From the NCBI RefSeq assembly GCF_016482825.1, contig NZ_JAEMNV010000001.1, positions 310,001 through 374,000 on the forward strand: 64,000 nucleotides of DNA. The letters are read 5' to 3'. Both the position numbers and the translations under genes were made by a program. The notes below the pieces were generated by a model. That model was not told the DNA's origin. It worked only from the letters and a program-made list of their open reading frames with translations, and made no database searches. How positions within the stretch are numbered: position 1 is the stretch's first letter; each line of letters opens with the position of its first letter. Origin of the DNA: Antrihabitans stalagmiti. GTDB taxonomy: Bacteria; Actinomycetota; Actinomycetes; Mycobacteriales; Mycobacteriaceae. Below, piece by piece: positions 34,085 to 41,951 of the stretch.

Positions 34085-35632
34085 TCACGCGTCGACGCGG
34101 AGATCCCGTTCCTTCCCGGTGAGCGGATCCCGGGTCTCCCAGAATGTCGCATTGGGTATGCCGAGGGCTACGGGATCGAAGATCGGGTCGACGCCATCCT
34201 TCTTCTGCTTCTCGTAGTCGCGGAGTGCTTTGTACGCGGGCTGCTGCAGGATGATGATGCCGATGATGTTCAGCCAAGCCATCAGGCCAACGCCGATGTC
34301 TCCGAGCGTCCAGGCCTCGCTGGCCGTCGAGACCGCGCCGATCGCGACCGACACCAGCACGAGTGCCTGAAGTAGCAGAGTCGCGTTGGATCCAACGGTT
34401 CCACCGATGAACCTGACGTTCACCGGCGAATGCTTACCGAGGACGAACCGCAGGTTGGTTTCGGCCATGTAGTAGTAGGCGATCAGCGTCGTCAGGCAGA
34501 AGAAGAGCAGCGATATTGCCACGAACGACGAACCAGCCCCGCTCCACAAGGTATCGAATCCGGTCTGGACGAAGGTCGGCCCGACTGCCACGTCAGCCGG
34601 CAGGATGCCTCCTTCGGCGATCACCCGGCCATCTGCGCTCTCGCCCTCGTACACCCGGTAAGCGCCTGTCGACAGGATCAGGAACCCGGTGGCGGTGCAG
34701 ATGAACAGGGTGTCGATATATACCGCGAATGCCTGCACCAGGCCCTGCTTTGCGGGGTGCGATACCTCCGCAGCCGCAGCAGCATGCGGACCGGTCCCCT
34801 GGCCCGCCTCATTGGAGTAGATGCCGCGCTTGACACCCCACATAACCGCCGAACCGATGATGGCACCGAATGCGGAATCGATTCCGAGCGCGCTGGCGAA
34901 GATCGTACTGATCATGCCGGGAACCTCACTGGCGTTCATGGCCACGATGATCAACGCGAGCACGATGTAGATGATGGCCATAAACGGCACCACGATCGAG
35001 GCGAAGGTAGCGATGCGCTTCACGCCGCCGATGATGATGAACGCGAGCACGATCACCGTGCAGATCGCGACCCACCACGTGGAAACGCCCCAGGCGTTGT
35101 TCATCGCCAGGGCCATCGAGTTCGACTGCACACTTGGGAGAAGCAGACCGCAGGCAAGAATAGTGACAAAGGCGAAGATGTACCCGTACACCTTGAACGC
35201 GGGGGCCGCGGCGGTGTGAGACCATGCACGGCTCAAGTAATAAGCGGGCCCCCCGCGGTATTCGCCGGTGAGTGCGTCGCGAATCTTGTAGATCTGCCCC
35301 AGCGTGCATTCCACATAGGATGTCGACGCTCCCAAAAAGGCGACCACCCACATCCAGAACAACGCGCCCGGTCCGCCGAATGCGATCGCGGTCGCTACAC
35401 CGGCAATATTGCCCGTGCCGACGCGTCCGGCCAGCGACATTGTGAGTGCCTGAAAAGACGACACTCCCGACGGCGATTTCTCGCCCTTCAGCATCAGACG
35501 GATCATTTCCGGTACTTGGCGGACCTGAACGAACCGTGACCTGACGGAAAAATAGACGCCGGCAGCCAGGCACAGATAAACCAGTGCATTGCTCCAGATG
35601 TAGCCGTTTATGGTGCTGAGAAGTTCGCTCAC
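34085..35632 (-). CDS. Alanine/glycine:cation symporter (AGCS family)
   Basis: 515 residues from GTG 35632, preceded by GCGAGGTCC. About eleven transmembrane helices. Family marks are SLAGRVGTGNIAGVATAIA (the sodium-site helix), YVECTLGQIYKIRD, EYRGGPAYYLSRAW, and GVKRGIYSNEAGQGTGPHAAAAAEV spread over two helices. It should take up alanine or glycine with sodium ions. It ends 31 bases from the ADP-ribosylglycohydrolase gene and has more than 500 bases of gene-poor DNA upstream. Confidence 0.93.
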   Translation of the reverse strand: MSELLSTINGYIWSNALVYLCLAAGVYFSVRSRFVQVRQVPEMIRLMLKGEKSPSGVSSFQALTMSLAGRVGTGNIAGVATAIAFGGPGALFWMWVVAFLGASTSYVECTLGQIYKIRDALTGEYRGGPAYYLSRAWSHTAAAPAFKVYGYIFAFVTILACGLLLPSVQSNSMALAMNNAWGVSTWWVAICTVIVLAFIIIGGVKRIATFASIVVPFMAIIYIVLALIIVAMNASEVPGMISTIFASALGIDSAFGAIIGSAVMWGVKRGIYSNEAGQGTGPHAAAAAEVSHPAKQGLVQAFAVYIDTLFICTATGFLILSTGAYRVYEGESADGRVIAEGGILPADVAVGPTFVQTGFDTLWSGAGSSFVAISLLFFCLTTLIAYYYMAETNLRFVLGKHSPVNVRFIGGTVGSNATLLLQALVLVSVAIGAVSTASEAWTLGDIGVGLMAWLNIIGIIILQQPAYKALRDYEKQKKDGVDPIFDPVALGIPNATFWETRDPLTGKERDLRVDA

Positions 35633-36123
35633 CAGGGACCTCGCTTCTTTCGAGACCGGACTTTTCGGGCACGTGCACAATGAATGTTCGCATCGCTGGA
35701 GTGCTCACGCTACGTCTACGTCACGACACGATCCAGCAGATGCTTCTGCGGTTGGCGCCGACACGCTTCCGCGTGGAGCGCGTAGTCGTCGCACGGGGCG
35801 TGAAATGGGCTGTATCGCAACATGATCGGTGGCTGGGGAGCCACACGGAAGGGTCTATCTGGGGGCTCAGTCCAGCAGGACGGTGTACCTGCCCCACTGC
35901 CGGCGTTTTGCGCGCCAGTCGGCGATCAACGCGACCATGTGGGGACCCGGGTCGAAAGTCGCGAGAGAACGGACGGCGGTCAGGGCATCCCAGAGGCCGG
36001 TTCAGGCGTCACGCGGCATAGCGGACCTCTATCGATGTCGCGGGACCGAGGGTAGAAGGTGGCGCCCGTCGCAGATCCGAAAAGGTCGAGGCGCTCGGTC
36101 GCAACCATCCCTACCAAAGCAAG
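35633..36123. other. Gene-poor stretch upstream of the symporter gene
   Basis: No convincing gene, RNA or repeat is seen in these 490 bases. They hold the promoter side of the symporter gene. On the minus strand a 44-codon stretch between stops (36004 down to 35867) reads with coding-like composition, including ALTAVRSLATFDPGPHMV, and lacks a start; it may be a gene remnant. Nothing else could be supported. Confidence 0.4.
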
Positions 36124-36149
36124 AACCCCGCAGCCATTGCTGCGGGGTT
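36124..36149 (-). terminator. Intrinsic terminator after tRNA-Leu
   Basis: A perfect 11-bp stem (aaccccgcagc at 36124-36134 with gctgcggggtt at 36139-36149) closes a 4-base loop. Read on the minus strand it lies 12 bases beyond the tRNA 3' end and is followed by a T-rich tail (TTCTTGCTTT). It should end the tRNA transcript; because the stem begins with A-T pairs it may also work for transcription from the other side. Confidence 0.75.
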
Positions 36150-36160
36150 TCGTTGGACTG

Positions 36161-36246
36161 TGTCCGAGGGGGGACTTGAACCCCCACGTCCGTTAATAGG
36201 ACACTAGCACCTCAAGCTAGCGCGTCTGCCATTCCGCCACTCGGAC
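36161..36246 (-). tRNA. tRNA-Leu(GAG)
   Basis: On the minus strand the gene starts at GTCCGAG (36246) and its acceptor pairs with CTCGGAC (7 bp) with A as discriminator. The anticodon loop is TTGAGGT between CTAGC and GCTAG, giving anticodon GAG (codons CUC/CUU). A long variable arm (TGTCC...GGACG) confirms a class II tRNA, and the T arm is GGGGG-TTCAAGT-CCCCC. CCA is not encoded. Length is 86 bases. Confidence 0.95.
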
Positions 36247-36352
36247 TTACCTTCACGCTGTGCGCGCTGAGCTAGGTTATCCGATTTGTCGGCAGGGCCA
36301 AAATCGCCCCTGCTTTCCCACATCAGAGGTTGTGCGGTGGTAGTAAGGGACG

Positions 36353-37726
36353 GTGTCGACCTCACAAGATTTCCCCGCCCGAACAGCGTCCGATACCGAG
36401 CACGATGCCGCAGTGGGTGAGGTCGTCGACATCGTCAGTCGTTTGATTCAGTTCGACACCTCGAACACGGGTGAACTGGAGACGACCAAGGGCGAGCGCG
36501 AGTGTGCCGAGTGGGTGGCGAGCATGCTCCAGGAAGTTGGTTACGAGACCGAATACGTCGAATCCGGTGCACCGGGGCGCGGCAATGTCTTTGCGCGCCT
36601 TGCCGGTCGGGAGACCGACCGCGGCGCATTGCTCGTGCATACGCATATCGACGTGGTTCCCGCCGAACCCGCGGACTGGAGTGTGCACCCGTTCTCCGGT
36701 GCCGTCGAAGACGGCTACATCTGGGGTCGGGGCGCGGTCGACATGAAGGACATGGTCGGCATGGCCATCGCTCTCGCGCGTCAGTTCAAGGCCGAGGGCA
36801 CGGTTCCGCCTCGGGATCTGGTGTTCGCGTTCCTCGCCGACGAGGAGGCGGGCGGAACGTATGGATCGCATTGGTTGGTCGAACATCGGCCGGATCTGTT
36901 CGAGGGAATCACCGAGGCGGTCGGCGAGGTTGGTGGTTTTTCGTTGACCGTGCCACGGCCGGACGGTAGCGAGCGGCGGCTGTACCTCGTCGAGACGGCC
37001 GAAAAGGGGCTCGGTTGGATGCGGTTGACCGCGAAGGCACGAGCAGGCCACGGATCCTTCCTCCACGAGGACAACGCCGTCACGATTCTCGCCAAAGCGG
37101 TCGCGCGGCTGGGCACCCACACGTTCCCGCTCGTGATCGCCGACTCGGTAGCCGAATTCCTGCAGGCTGTGGGGGAGGAGACGGGACTCGACTTCGACCC
37201 CGCATCCCCGGACCTGGACGGCACGCTGCAGAAGCTGGGCACGATCTCCCGCATCCTGGGAGCGACACTTCGCGACACAGCCAACCCGACGATGCTCAAG
37301 GCCGGCTACAAAGCCAACGTGATTCCGCAAACTGCCGAGGCGGTTGTGGATTGCCGTGTCGTCCCCGGTCGGCAGGCGGAGTTCGAGCGAGAGGTCGACG
37401 AACTCATCGGGCCCGACGTCGAACGTTCCTGGATCACCAAACTGGATTCGTACGAAACCACGTTCGACGGCCATCTCGTCGATGTGATGAACGACGCGAT
37501 CCTCGCGCACGATCCGCACGGCCGTGTCGTTCCGTACATGCTGTCCGGCGGGACCGACGCAAAGGCATTCGCGCGCTTGGGCATTCGCTGCTTCGGATTC
37601 GCGCCGCTGCGGTTGCCGCCAGAATTGGACTTCGCAGCGCTGTTTCACGGAGTCGACGAGCGGGTACCTGTCGACGCCGTGAAATTCGGCACTCGCGTGC
37701 TCGGACACTTCCTCCTGAATTCCTGA
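36353..37726 (+). CDS. M20 family metallopeptidase / zinc hydrolase
   Basis: 457 residues from GTG 36353. The M20 metal site shows LLVHTHIDVVPAEPADWSV (His-x-Asp), WGRGAVDMKDMVG (bridging Asp), and FLADEEAGGTYGSHWL (catalytic Glu pair); the dimerisation domain follows RAGHGSFLHEDNAV, and the last ligand is the His of ALFHGVDERVP. These enzymes hydrolyse dipeptides or N-acyl amino acids. It corresponds in position to Rv2141c of M. tuberculosis, next to the PEBP gene. Confidence 0.9.
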   Translation: MSTSQDFPARTASDTEHDAAVGEVVDIVSRLIQFDTSNTGELETTKGERECAEWVASMLQEVGYETEYVESGAPGRGNVFARLAGRETDRGALLVHTHIDVVPAEPADWSVHPFSGAVEDGYIWGRGAVDMKDMVGMAIALARQFKAEGTVPPRDLVFAFLADEEAGGTYGSHWLVEHRPDLFEGITEAVGEVGGFSLTVPRPDGSERRLYLVETAEKGLGWMRLTAKARAGHGSFLHEDNAVTILAKAVARLGTHTFPLVIADSVAEFLQAVGEETGLDFDPASPDLDGTLQKLGTISRILGATLRDTANPTMLKAGYKANVIPQTAEAVVDCRVVPGRQAEFEREVDELIGPDVERSWITKLDSYETTFDGHLVDVMNDAILAHDPHGRVVPYMLSGGTDAKAFARLGIRCFGFAPLRLPPELDFAALFHGVDERVPVDAVKFGTRVLGHFLLNS

Positions 37727-37790
37727 CCCACGGCTCCTGAACCGACACTCCTGACCACCACCGATCGAGTAACCACGAAAGGAACTGCAC

Positions 37791-38324
37791 ATGACGTACA
37801 ACCCGTACGACGCACTGCCGAAACTTCCGACGTTCACCCTCACCTCGAGCGACGTCGCCGACGGCGAGCCGCTCGGTAACGACCAGGTCAGCGGCATTCT
37901 CGGCGCAGGTGGCCGCGACCTCTCGCCGCAACTGTCGTGGAGCGGATTTCCCGAGCAGACGAAGAGCTTCGCCGTCACGGTGTACGACCCCGATGCGCCG
38001 ACCGCGTCCGGCTTCTGGCACTGGGTGGTCGCGAACATCCCGGCGTCGACCACATCGTTGCTGAAGGGATCGGGCACAGACGCGACGCTCGGCCTCCCGC
38101 AGGGCGCCGTGACGCTGCGGTCGGACGCTGGACTGAACCGCTACGTCGGTGCTGCTCCGCCCGCCGGACACGGCCCGCACAGGTACTTCATCGCAGTCCA
38201 TGCCGTCGACGTCGAAGAGTTGGACGTCACCGCGGACTCGATGCCGGGCTACCTCGGCTTCAACCTGTTCGTCCACGCCATCGCGCGGGCCTACATCGTC
38301 GGTACGTACGAGGAAAAAGGGTAG
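37791..38324 (+). CDS. YbhB/YbcL (PEBP, Raf kinase inhibitor-like) family protein
   Basis: 177 residues, behind AAAGGAA. The ligand-binding motifs of bacterial phosphatidylethanolamine-binding-like proteins are present: [40 protein letters not shown] split over the active loop, and [12 protein letters not shown]. It is cytosolic, without signal peptide. The M. tuberculosis counterpart by position is Rv2140c. The biological role is uncertain. It follows the M20 gene by 64 bases and converges on pyrD. Confidence 0.92.
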   Translation: MTYNPYDALPKLPTFTLTSSDVADGEPLGNDQVSGILGAGGRDLSPQLSWSGFPEQTKSFAVTVYDPDAPTASGFWHWVVANIPASTTSLLKGSGTDATLGLPQGAVTLRSDAGLNRYVGAAPPAGHGPHRYFIAVHAVDVEELDVTADSMPGYLGFNLFVHAIARAYIVGTYEEKG

Positions 38325-38342
38325 AACGCGGATGCGCCGGGG

Positions 38343-39413
38343 TCAGCTCACGATCTCGGCGCCGACCGCCTCGGCGATGTTTGCATAACCGGCCTCGCGG
38401 ACCTTTCGCGCGAGACCGCGGTGAATCTTGCGGGTCCAGAACAACCCGCCGTAGATGAACCCGGTGTAGCCCTGCAACAGCGTCGCGCCGGCAAGGATCC
38501 GCTCCCAGGCCTGGTCGACGGTCTCGATGCCGCCGACCGACACGATCGTCAGTTGCCCACCGACGCGCGCATGCAGGCGACGCAGCACCTCGAGCGACCG
38601 TTCGGCGACAGGAGCGCCCGACAGGCCGCCCGCGCCCATTTCGGCGACGAGGTCGGGGTCGGTCCGCAGGCCTTCGCGGCTGATCGTCGTGTTCGTTGCG
38701 ACGATGCCCGCGAGTCCGAGTTCGACCGCAAGATCAGCGACGGCATCGACGTCGTCGTCGGACAGGTCCGGCGCGATTTTCACCAAAACCGGTACCGCGA
38801 CGGTGTCGAGCACCGCGGTGAGCAGAGGGCGCAGCGACTCGACGGCCTGGAGGTCGCGCAGGCCGGGGGTGTTCGGTGAGCTGACATTGACGACGACGAA
38901 GTCGGACAGCGGGCCGAGCAGCAGCGCGCTGGCCGTGTAGTCGGCCGCTGCCTCCTCGGCTGCCACAACTTTGGTCTTGCCGATGTTCGCGCCGATCGGA
39001 ATGCCGGTCCGGCGGCGCCGCAAGTTGTTGGCGGCGTTGCCCGCACCGTGATTGTTGAATCCCATGCGGTTGATGAGCGCGTGGTCCTCGGGCAGCCGGA
39101 AAAGGCGTGGTGACGGGTTGCCTGGTTGCGGCTGCGCGGTGACCGTGCCGATCTCGGCGAAGCCGAAGCCGAGCGGATCCCACGCGTCGACGCCCGCCGC
39201 GTCCTTGTCGAAACCCGCAGCGAGACCGAGAGGTGCGCGGAAGTCGAGCCCGAATGCGCTGGTCCGCAGAACCGGATCGTCGACCACCAGGATCTTGGCC
39301 AGCGCGGCGCGCAGCGGTGGGACGCGCGCGGTCAGGCGCATCAAGGCGAAAACGAGGTGGTGGATCCGCTCGGGAGGGATCAGGAACATCAAACGCAGCA
39401 AAATGCCGTACAT
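38343..39413 (-). CDS. pyrD: Dihydroorotate dehydrogenase (quinone), class 2
   Basis: 356 residues. The N-terminal helical membrane-association segment ([20 protein letters not shown]) marks a class 2 enzyme. FMN and substrate motifs are [46 protein letters not shown] (catalytic Ser) and [19 protein letters not shown]. It oxidises dihydroorotate to orotate with quinone as acceptor, the fourth step of pyrimidine synthesis. It starts 4 bases after the DUF5703 stop, forming an operon with that gene and the lipoprotein gene. Confidence 0.96.
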   Translation of the reverse strand: MYGILLRLMFLIPPERIHHLVFALMRLTARVPPLRAALAKILVVDDPVLRTSAFGLDFRAPLGLAAGFDKDAAGVDAWDPLGFGFAEIGTVTAQPQPGNPSPRLFRLPEDHALINRMGFNNHGAGNAANNLRRRRTGIPIGANIGKTKVVAAEEAAADYTASALLLGPLSDFVVVNVSSPNTPGLRDLQAVESLRPLLTAVLDTVAVPVLVKIAPDLSDDDVDAVADLAVELGLAGIVATNTTISREGLRTDPDLVAEMGAGGLSGAPVAERSLEVLRRLHARVGGQLTIVSVGGIETVDQAWERILAGATLLQGYTGFIYGGLFWTRKIHRGLARKVREAGYANIAEAVGAEIVS

Positions 39414-39416
39414 GCC

Positions 39417-39692
39417 TCAGGTCCCGGTTTGCAGTGTCGAAACGTCGTTCGCGTCCGGTGCCGTCCACGTCCGTCGCCGCTTGAGCAGAACGCGCCTGCT
39501 GCCGTCGTGATACAGCCGTACGCGCGAGAGTTCCCAACCACCGAACTCTGCCTGGATGGCGAGCCGCATGGACGCGGTCACGCGGCTGACGTCGGGCGGA
39601 AGGCGCAGCGGAATGTATTCGTAGTCGTCGCCGGCAGCCGCGTCGTTGATGGCGGCTTCCCAGCTTGCGGGCATTGCGGCGCGGATCGTCAC
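39417..39692 (-). CDS. DUF5703 family small protein
   Basis: 91 residues. DYEYIPLRLPPDVSRVTAS and GGWELSRVRLYHDGSRRVLLKR are the DUF5703 pattern, a short actinobacterial family of unknown function, probably a small beta-rich domain. Its ATG overlaps the stop of the upstream lipoprotein gene (ATGA), and pyrD follows after 3 bases. The arrangement implies co-expression with pyrimidine synthesis, but no functional link is known. Confidence 0.8.
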   Translation of the reverse strand: MTIRAAMPASWEAAINDAAAGDDYEYIPLRLPPDVSRVTASMRLAIQAEFGGWELSRVRLYHDGSRRVLLKRRRTWTAPDANDVSTLQTGT

Positions 39693-40690
39693 GTGCGACC
39701 TCCGATTCGTTGCAGACCGTCTCCGGTTGCCGAGCCGACCAGCAGCTCACCGGTTGTGCTGTCGACGACCACCGAGTTCGGCTGGCGCACGGTCGCCCAG
39801 CGCGCAACCTCGACAGGCGACCCGCTCGCCAGGTTGTACCCGACGACCTCGTTGGTTGCCGTCAGCGTCACCCACGCAATGTCCGCACGATTGTCGTAGG
39901 TGACCGCATAGGGCGACGTGCCAACGGGATACCGCTGCCGCAGGACCAACGAGTCCGCGGTGAAGACGAGCAGCTCACCGCCGGTGGTGTCGGTCACTAG
40001 AATACGTCCGTAGTGATCGGTCGCAAGATTTGTCGCGCCTTCACCGGCGCGTAATGCGAGTCCGAGCTTTCCACCGTCGAGATCGAGTTCGGTCAATGAA
40101 GTCTGACGCTTGTCGAGCGCGGCGAGCGCGCCGTCGACCGTAGCGAGCGCGTCTGCGGAGCTCAACCCGTCGATGGTCTCCGTGGAGCCTGCGTCCGGTC
40201 CGATCAATTGCACTGCGCCGGAAGCGGTTCCGACGGCGAGGCGGCCATCGGGTAGCACCTGTGCCGACAGCGCATCGCCGTCGACAGGCACGGTGGTGAC
40301 AGCGCCTGACCGCACATCGACCCGGTCAACGTGTCCGGCACCGGGTACCAGTACCTCGCCTGGCCGCCCGGCGGCGACGGTGACCCCGCTGTCGACATCG
40401 ACGGGCCGTGGCGTCGCACCGGGGGAGCGCGAATCGATCAATAGCAAGCCGGCATCGGATGTGAGTGCAGCAACAATTCCGGTATCGGAATCGAGTGTCA
40501 TGGCGGAAATCGACGTGCCTGCGAGCTCGACCAGACCGGCCGGTACGGCAGAAACGGTGGGTGACACAGCGGCCGTCGCAGGTTCGATGGTTTGGGGATC
40601 GTCGCGTTCGGAATCCGAAGAACAGCCCGTGAGCAGCACCGATGCCACGACCAACGGAACGCCGAGCCGGTATCGCTTCCGCAAACGCAC
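39689..40690 (-). CDS. Lipoprotein with YncE/SMP-30-like beta-propeller
   Basis: 333 residues. A lipoprotein signal peptide ends in the lipobox LLTGC (Cys about 22), followed by a low-complexity Ser/Thr/Pro linker. The rest is made of repeated blades with the pattern G-x-L-x-V-x-D (GDALSAQVLPDGRLAVGTAS, GRILVTDTTGGELLVF, NSVVVDSTTGELLVGSA), as in YncE-type propellers. It is probably anchored outside the cell membrane. By position it matches LppL (Rv2138). The ligand is unknown. Confidence 0.82.
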   Translation of the reverse strand: MRLRKRYRLGVPLVVASVLLTGCSSDSERDDPQTIEPATAAVSPTVSAVPAGLVELAGTSISAMTLDSDTGIVAALTSDAGLLLIDSRSPGATPRPVDVDSGVTVAAGRPGEVLVPGAGHVDRVDVRSGAVTTVPVDGDALSAQVLPDGRLAVGTASGAVQLIGPDAGSTETIDGLSSADALATVDGALAALDKRQTSLTELDLDGGKLGLALRAGEGATNLATDHYGRILVTDTTGGELLVFTADSLVLRQRYPVGTSPYAVTYDNRADIAWVTLTATNEVVGYNLASGSPVEVARWATVRQPNSVVVDSTTGELLVGSATGDGLQRIGGRT

Positions 40691-40842
40691 CCATACCTCC
40701 TAGACGACGCCACCGTTTCGGTAGTGCCCATATCTGATCACGTCGCCACGACAAACGAGACCGTGGGTGTTGCGGGGTGATTGCGAAGTCGCACACGGGC
40801 ACACGGAATGGGGTTAACGTGGTCGGCGGTCGAAGCGGTCAC

Positions 40843-41223
40843 ATGGGTGAGATGGTCGGAGTTCCATTGGATACCAAAGCGACACCCGAGTTCACAGTCG
40901 AAGACATCAGCGTCGGTGCCTACGCGCACGGTTTCGGAACCAGCGGCGACGGACGCCCGTACGCATTTCGCGTGATCAGGCGAACCATCCACGTCGAGGT
41001 GTACCGCGAGGACCTCGATCACACCGTGCCCAATCAGGAAGATGTCGCAGCGCTCGCCGAAGCGTCGATCACCGACATCGACCTGAACGACGAACGCAGC
41101 ATCGTCGCTCTCGTGCGCGACCTCGTCCACACGGCGGAACCGGTGGAACGAGAGGTCGCGAGCGAGTCGACAACGGTCCGTGCGTTCCTGAGTCGGATCA
41201 GCTCGGTAATCGACTCCATTTAG
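40843..41223 (+). CDS. Conserved hypothetical protein (positional match to Rv2137c)
   Basis: 126 residues from ATG 40843 (a second ATG lies at 40852). No known domain; the middle has YAHGFGTSGDGRPYAFRVI and a hydrophilic, acidic C-terminal half without membrane segments. It is divergent from the LppL-like gene, as Rv2137c is from lppL in M. tuberculosis, which supports it being real and conserved. Function unknown. Confidence 0.65.
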   Translation: MGEMVGVPLDTKATPEFTVEDISVGAYAHGFGTSGDGRPYAFRVIRRTIHVEVYREDLDHTVPNQEDVAALAEASITDIDLNDERSIVALVRDLVHTAEPVEREVASESTTVRAFLSRISSVIDSI

Positions 41224-41309
41224 TCGCGTAGCTTGCGAAGCGACCATCGAGCTCTGGCCCCGGGTCTCGAAGAATGAGAGACACGGGCCAGCCCAGTACA
41301 GTTGAACTT

Positions 41310-41840
41310 GTGACGAGGACGACACCATCGCAACGTAAGCGCCCACGAGCACTCACCGTGGCAGTCGCCGGCATCTGCGGGGCTCTGCTGGTCGCGGCCG
41401 CAGGTTGCGGTAGCGATGTCGTCGACGCGTCGTCGTATTCGAACAATCGGTCCGCATCTCCGACGAGCGTCGCGTATCCGAAGGTGCCGTCCGCTGCCGA
41501 CCTCGACGCCCTGCTCATCGGCGCGCTGAGCCGAACCATCTCCGACGACGAACGTATCGCGCTGATCGAGGACGGTGAAGCGTTCCGGAGTGCTATCCCG
41601 GATCTGTACAGGGCGATCGACGAAAATCCGAACGCCCGATTCAAGGTCGTCGATCCAGTCTTCGACAATCACGACGGCACACTCACCGCGACGTTCCAGC
41701 TCGACAAGGACGGTCGCGGCACCGACCTGAAAACCGCTGTCGTGCACTTCGTCGCGAGTGACGGACGGTGGAAGATCTCGCGAGACGACCTGTGCGGCAT
41801 TCTGCGCCAGGCGAACTATCGCACCCAAGCCTGTGGCTGA
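41310..41840 (+). CDS. Lipoprotein related to low-molecular-weight antigen MTB12
   Basis: 176 residues from GTG 41310; an in-frame ATG at 41274 would add 12 residues. The signal peptide (RKRPRALTVAVAGICGALLVA) ends with a lipobox-like AAAGCGSD. The mature domain, with PSAADLDALLIGAL and AVVHFVASDGRWKISRDDLC, resembles the MTB12/CFP-2 family of Mycobacteriales, small exported proteins with a cystatin-like fold and no known activity. A 73-bp palindromic repeat begins 7 bases after the stop. Confidence 0.75.
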   Translation: MTRTTPSQRKRPRALTVAVAGICGALLVAAAGCGSDVVDASSYSNNRSASPTSVAYPKVPSAADLDALLIGALSRTISDDERIALIEDGEAFRSAIPDLYRAIDENPNARFKVVDPVFDNHDGTLTATFQLDKDGRGTDLKTAVVHFVASDGRWKISRDDLCGILRQANYRTQACG

Positions 41841-41847
41841 CGACCGA

Positions 41848-41920
41848 GGCGGCTCCGCCGCTCGTGAGTCTTTTCGGAGGGCGGGCCCACCGAAAAGACT
41901 CACGAGGCGCGTAGCGCCCT
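41848..41920. repeat. Dispersed 73-bp palindromic repeat, copy 1
   Basis: The core is a 16-bp inverted repeat (TCGTGAGTCTTTTCGG and its complement CCGAAAAGACTCACGA) around a 12-base loop. Outside it lie two small palindromes, GGCGGCTCCGCC on the left and GGCGCGTAGCGCC on the right. A second copy of the same length is found at 49081-49153. Both copies begin at or just after a stop codon. It may act as a transcription terminator or a REP-like element. No target-site duplication is obvious. Confidence 0.85.
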
Positions 41921-41951
41921 CGCCGTTTCTCGGTGCGCGATGTGAGTCTGC

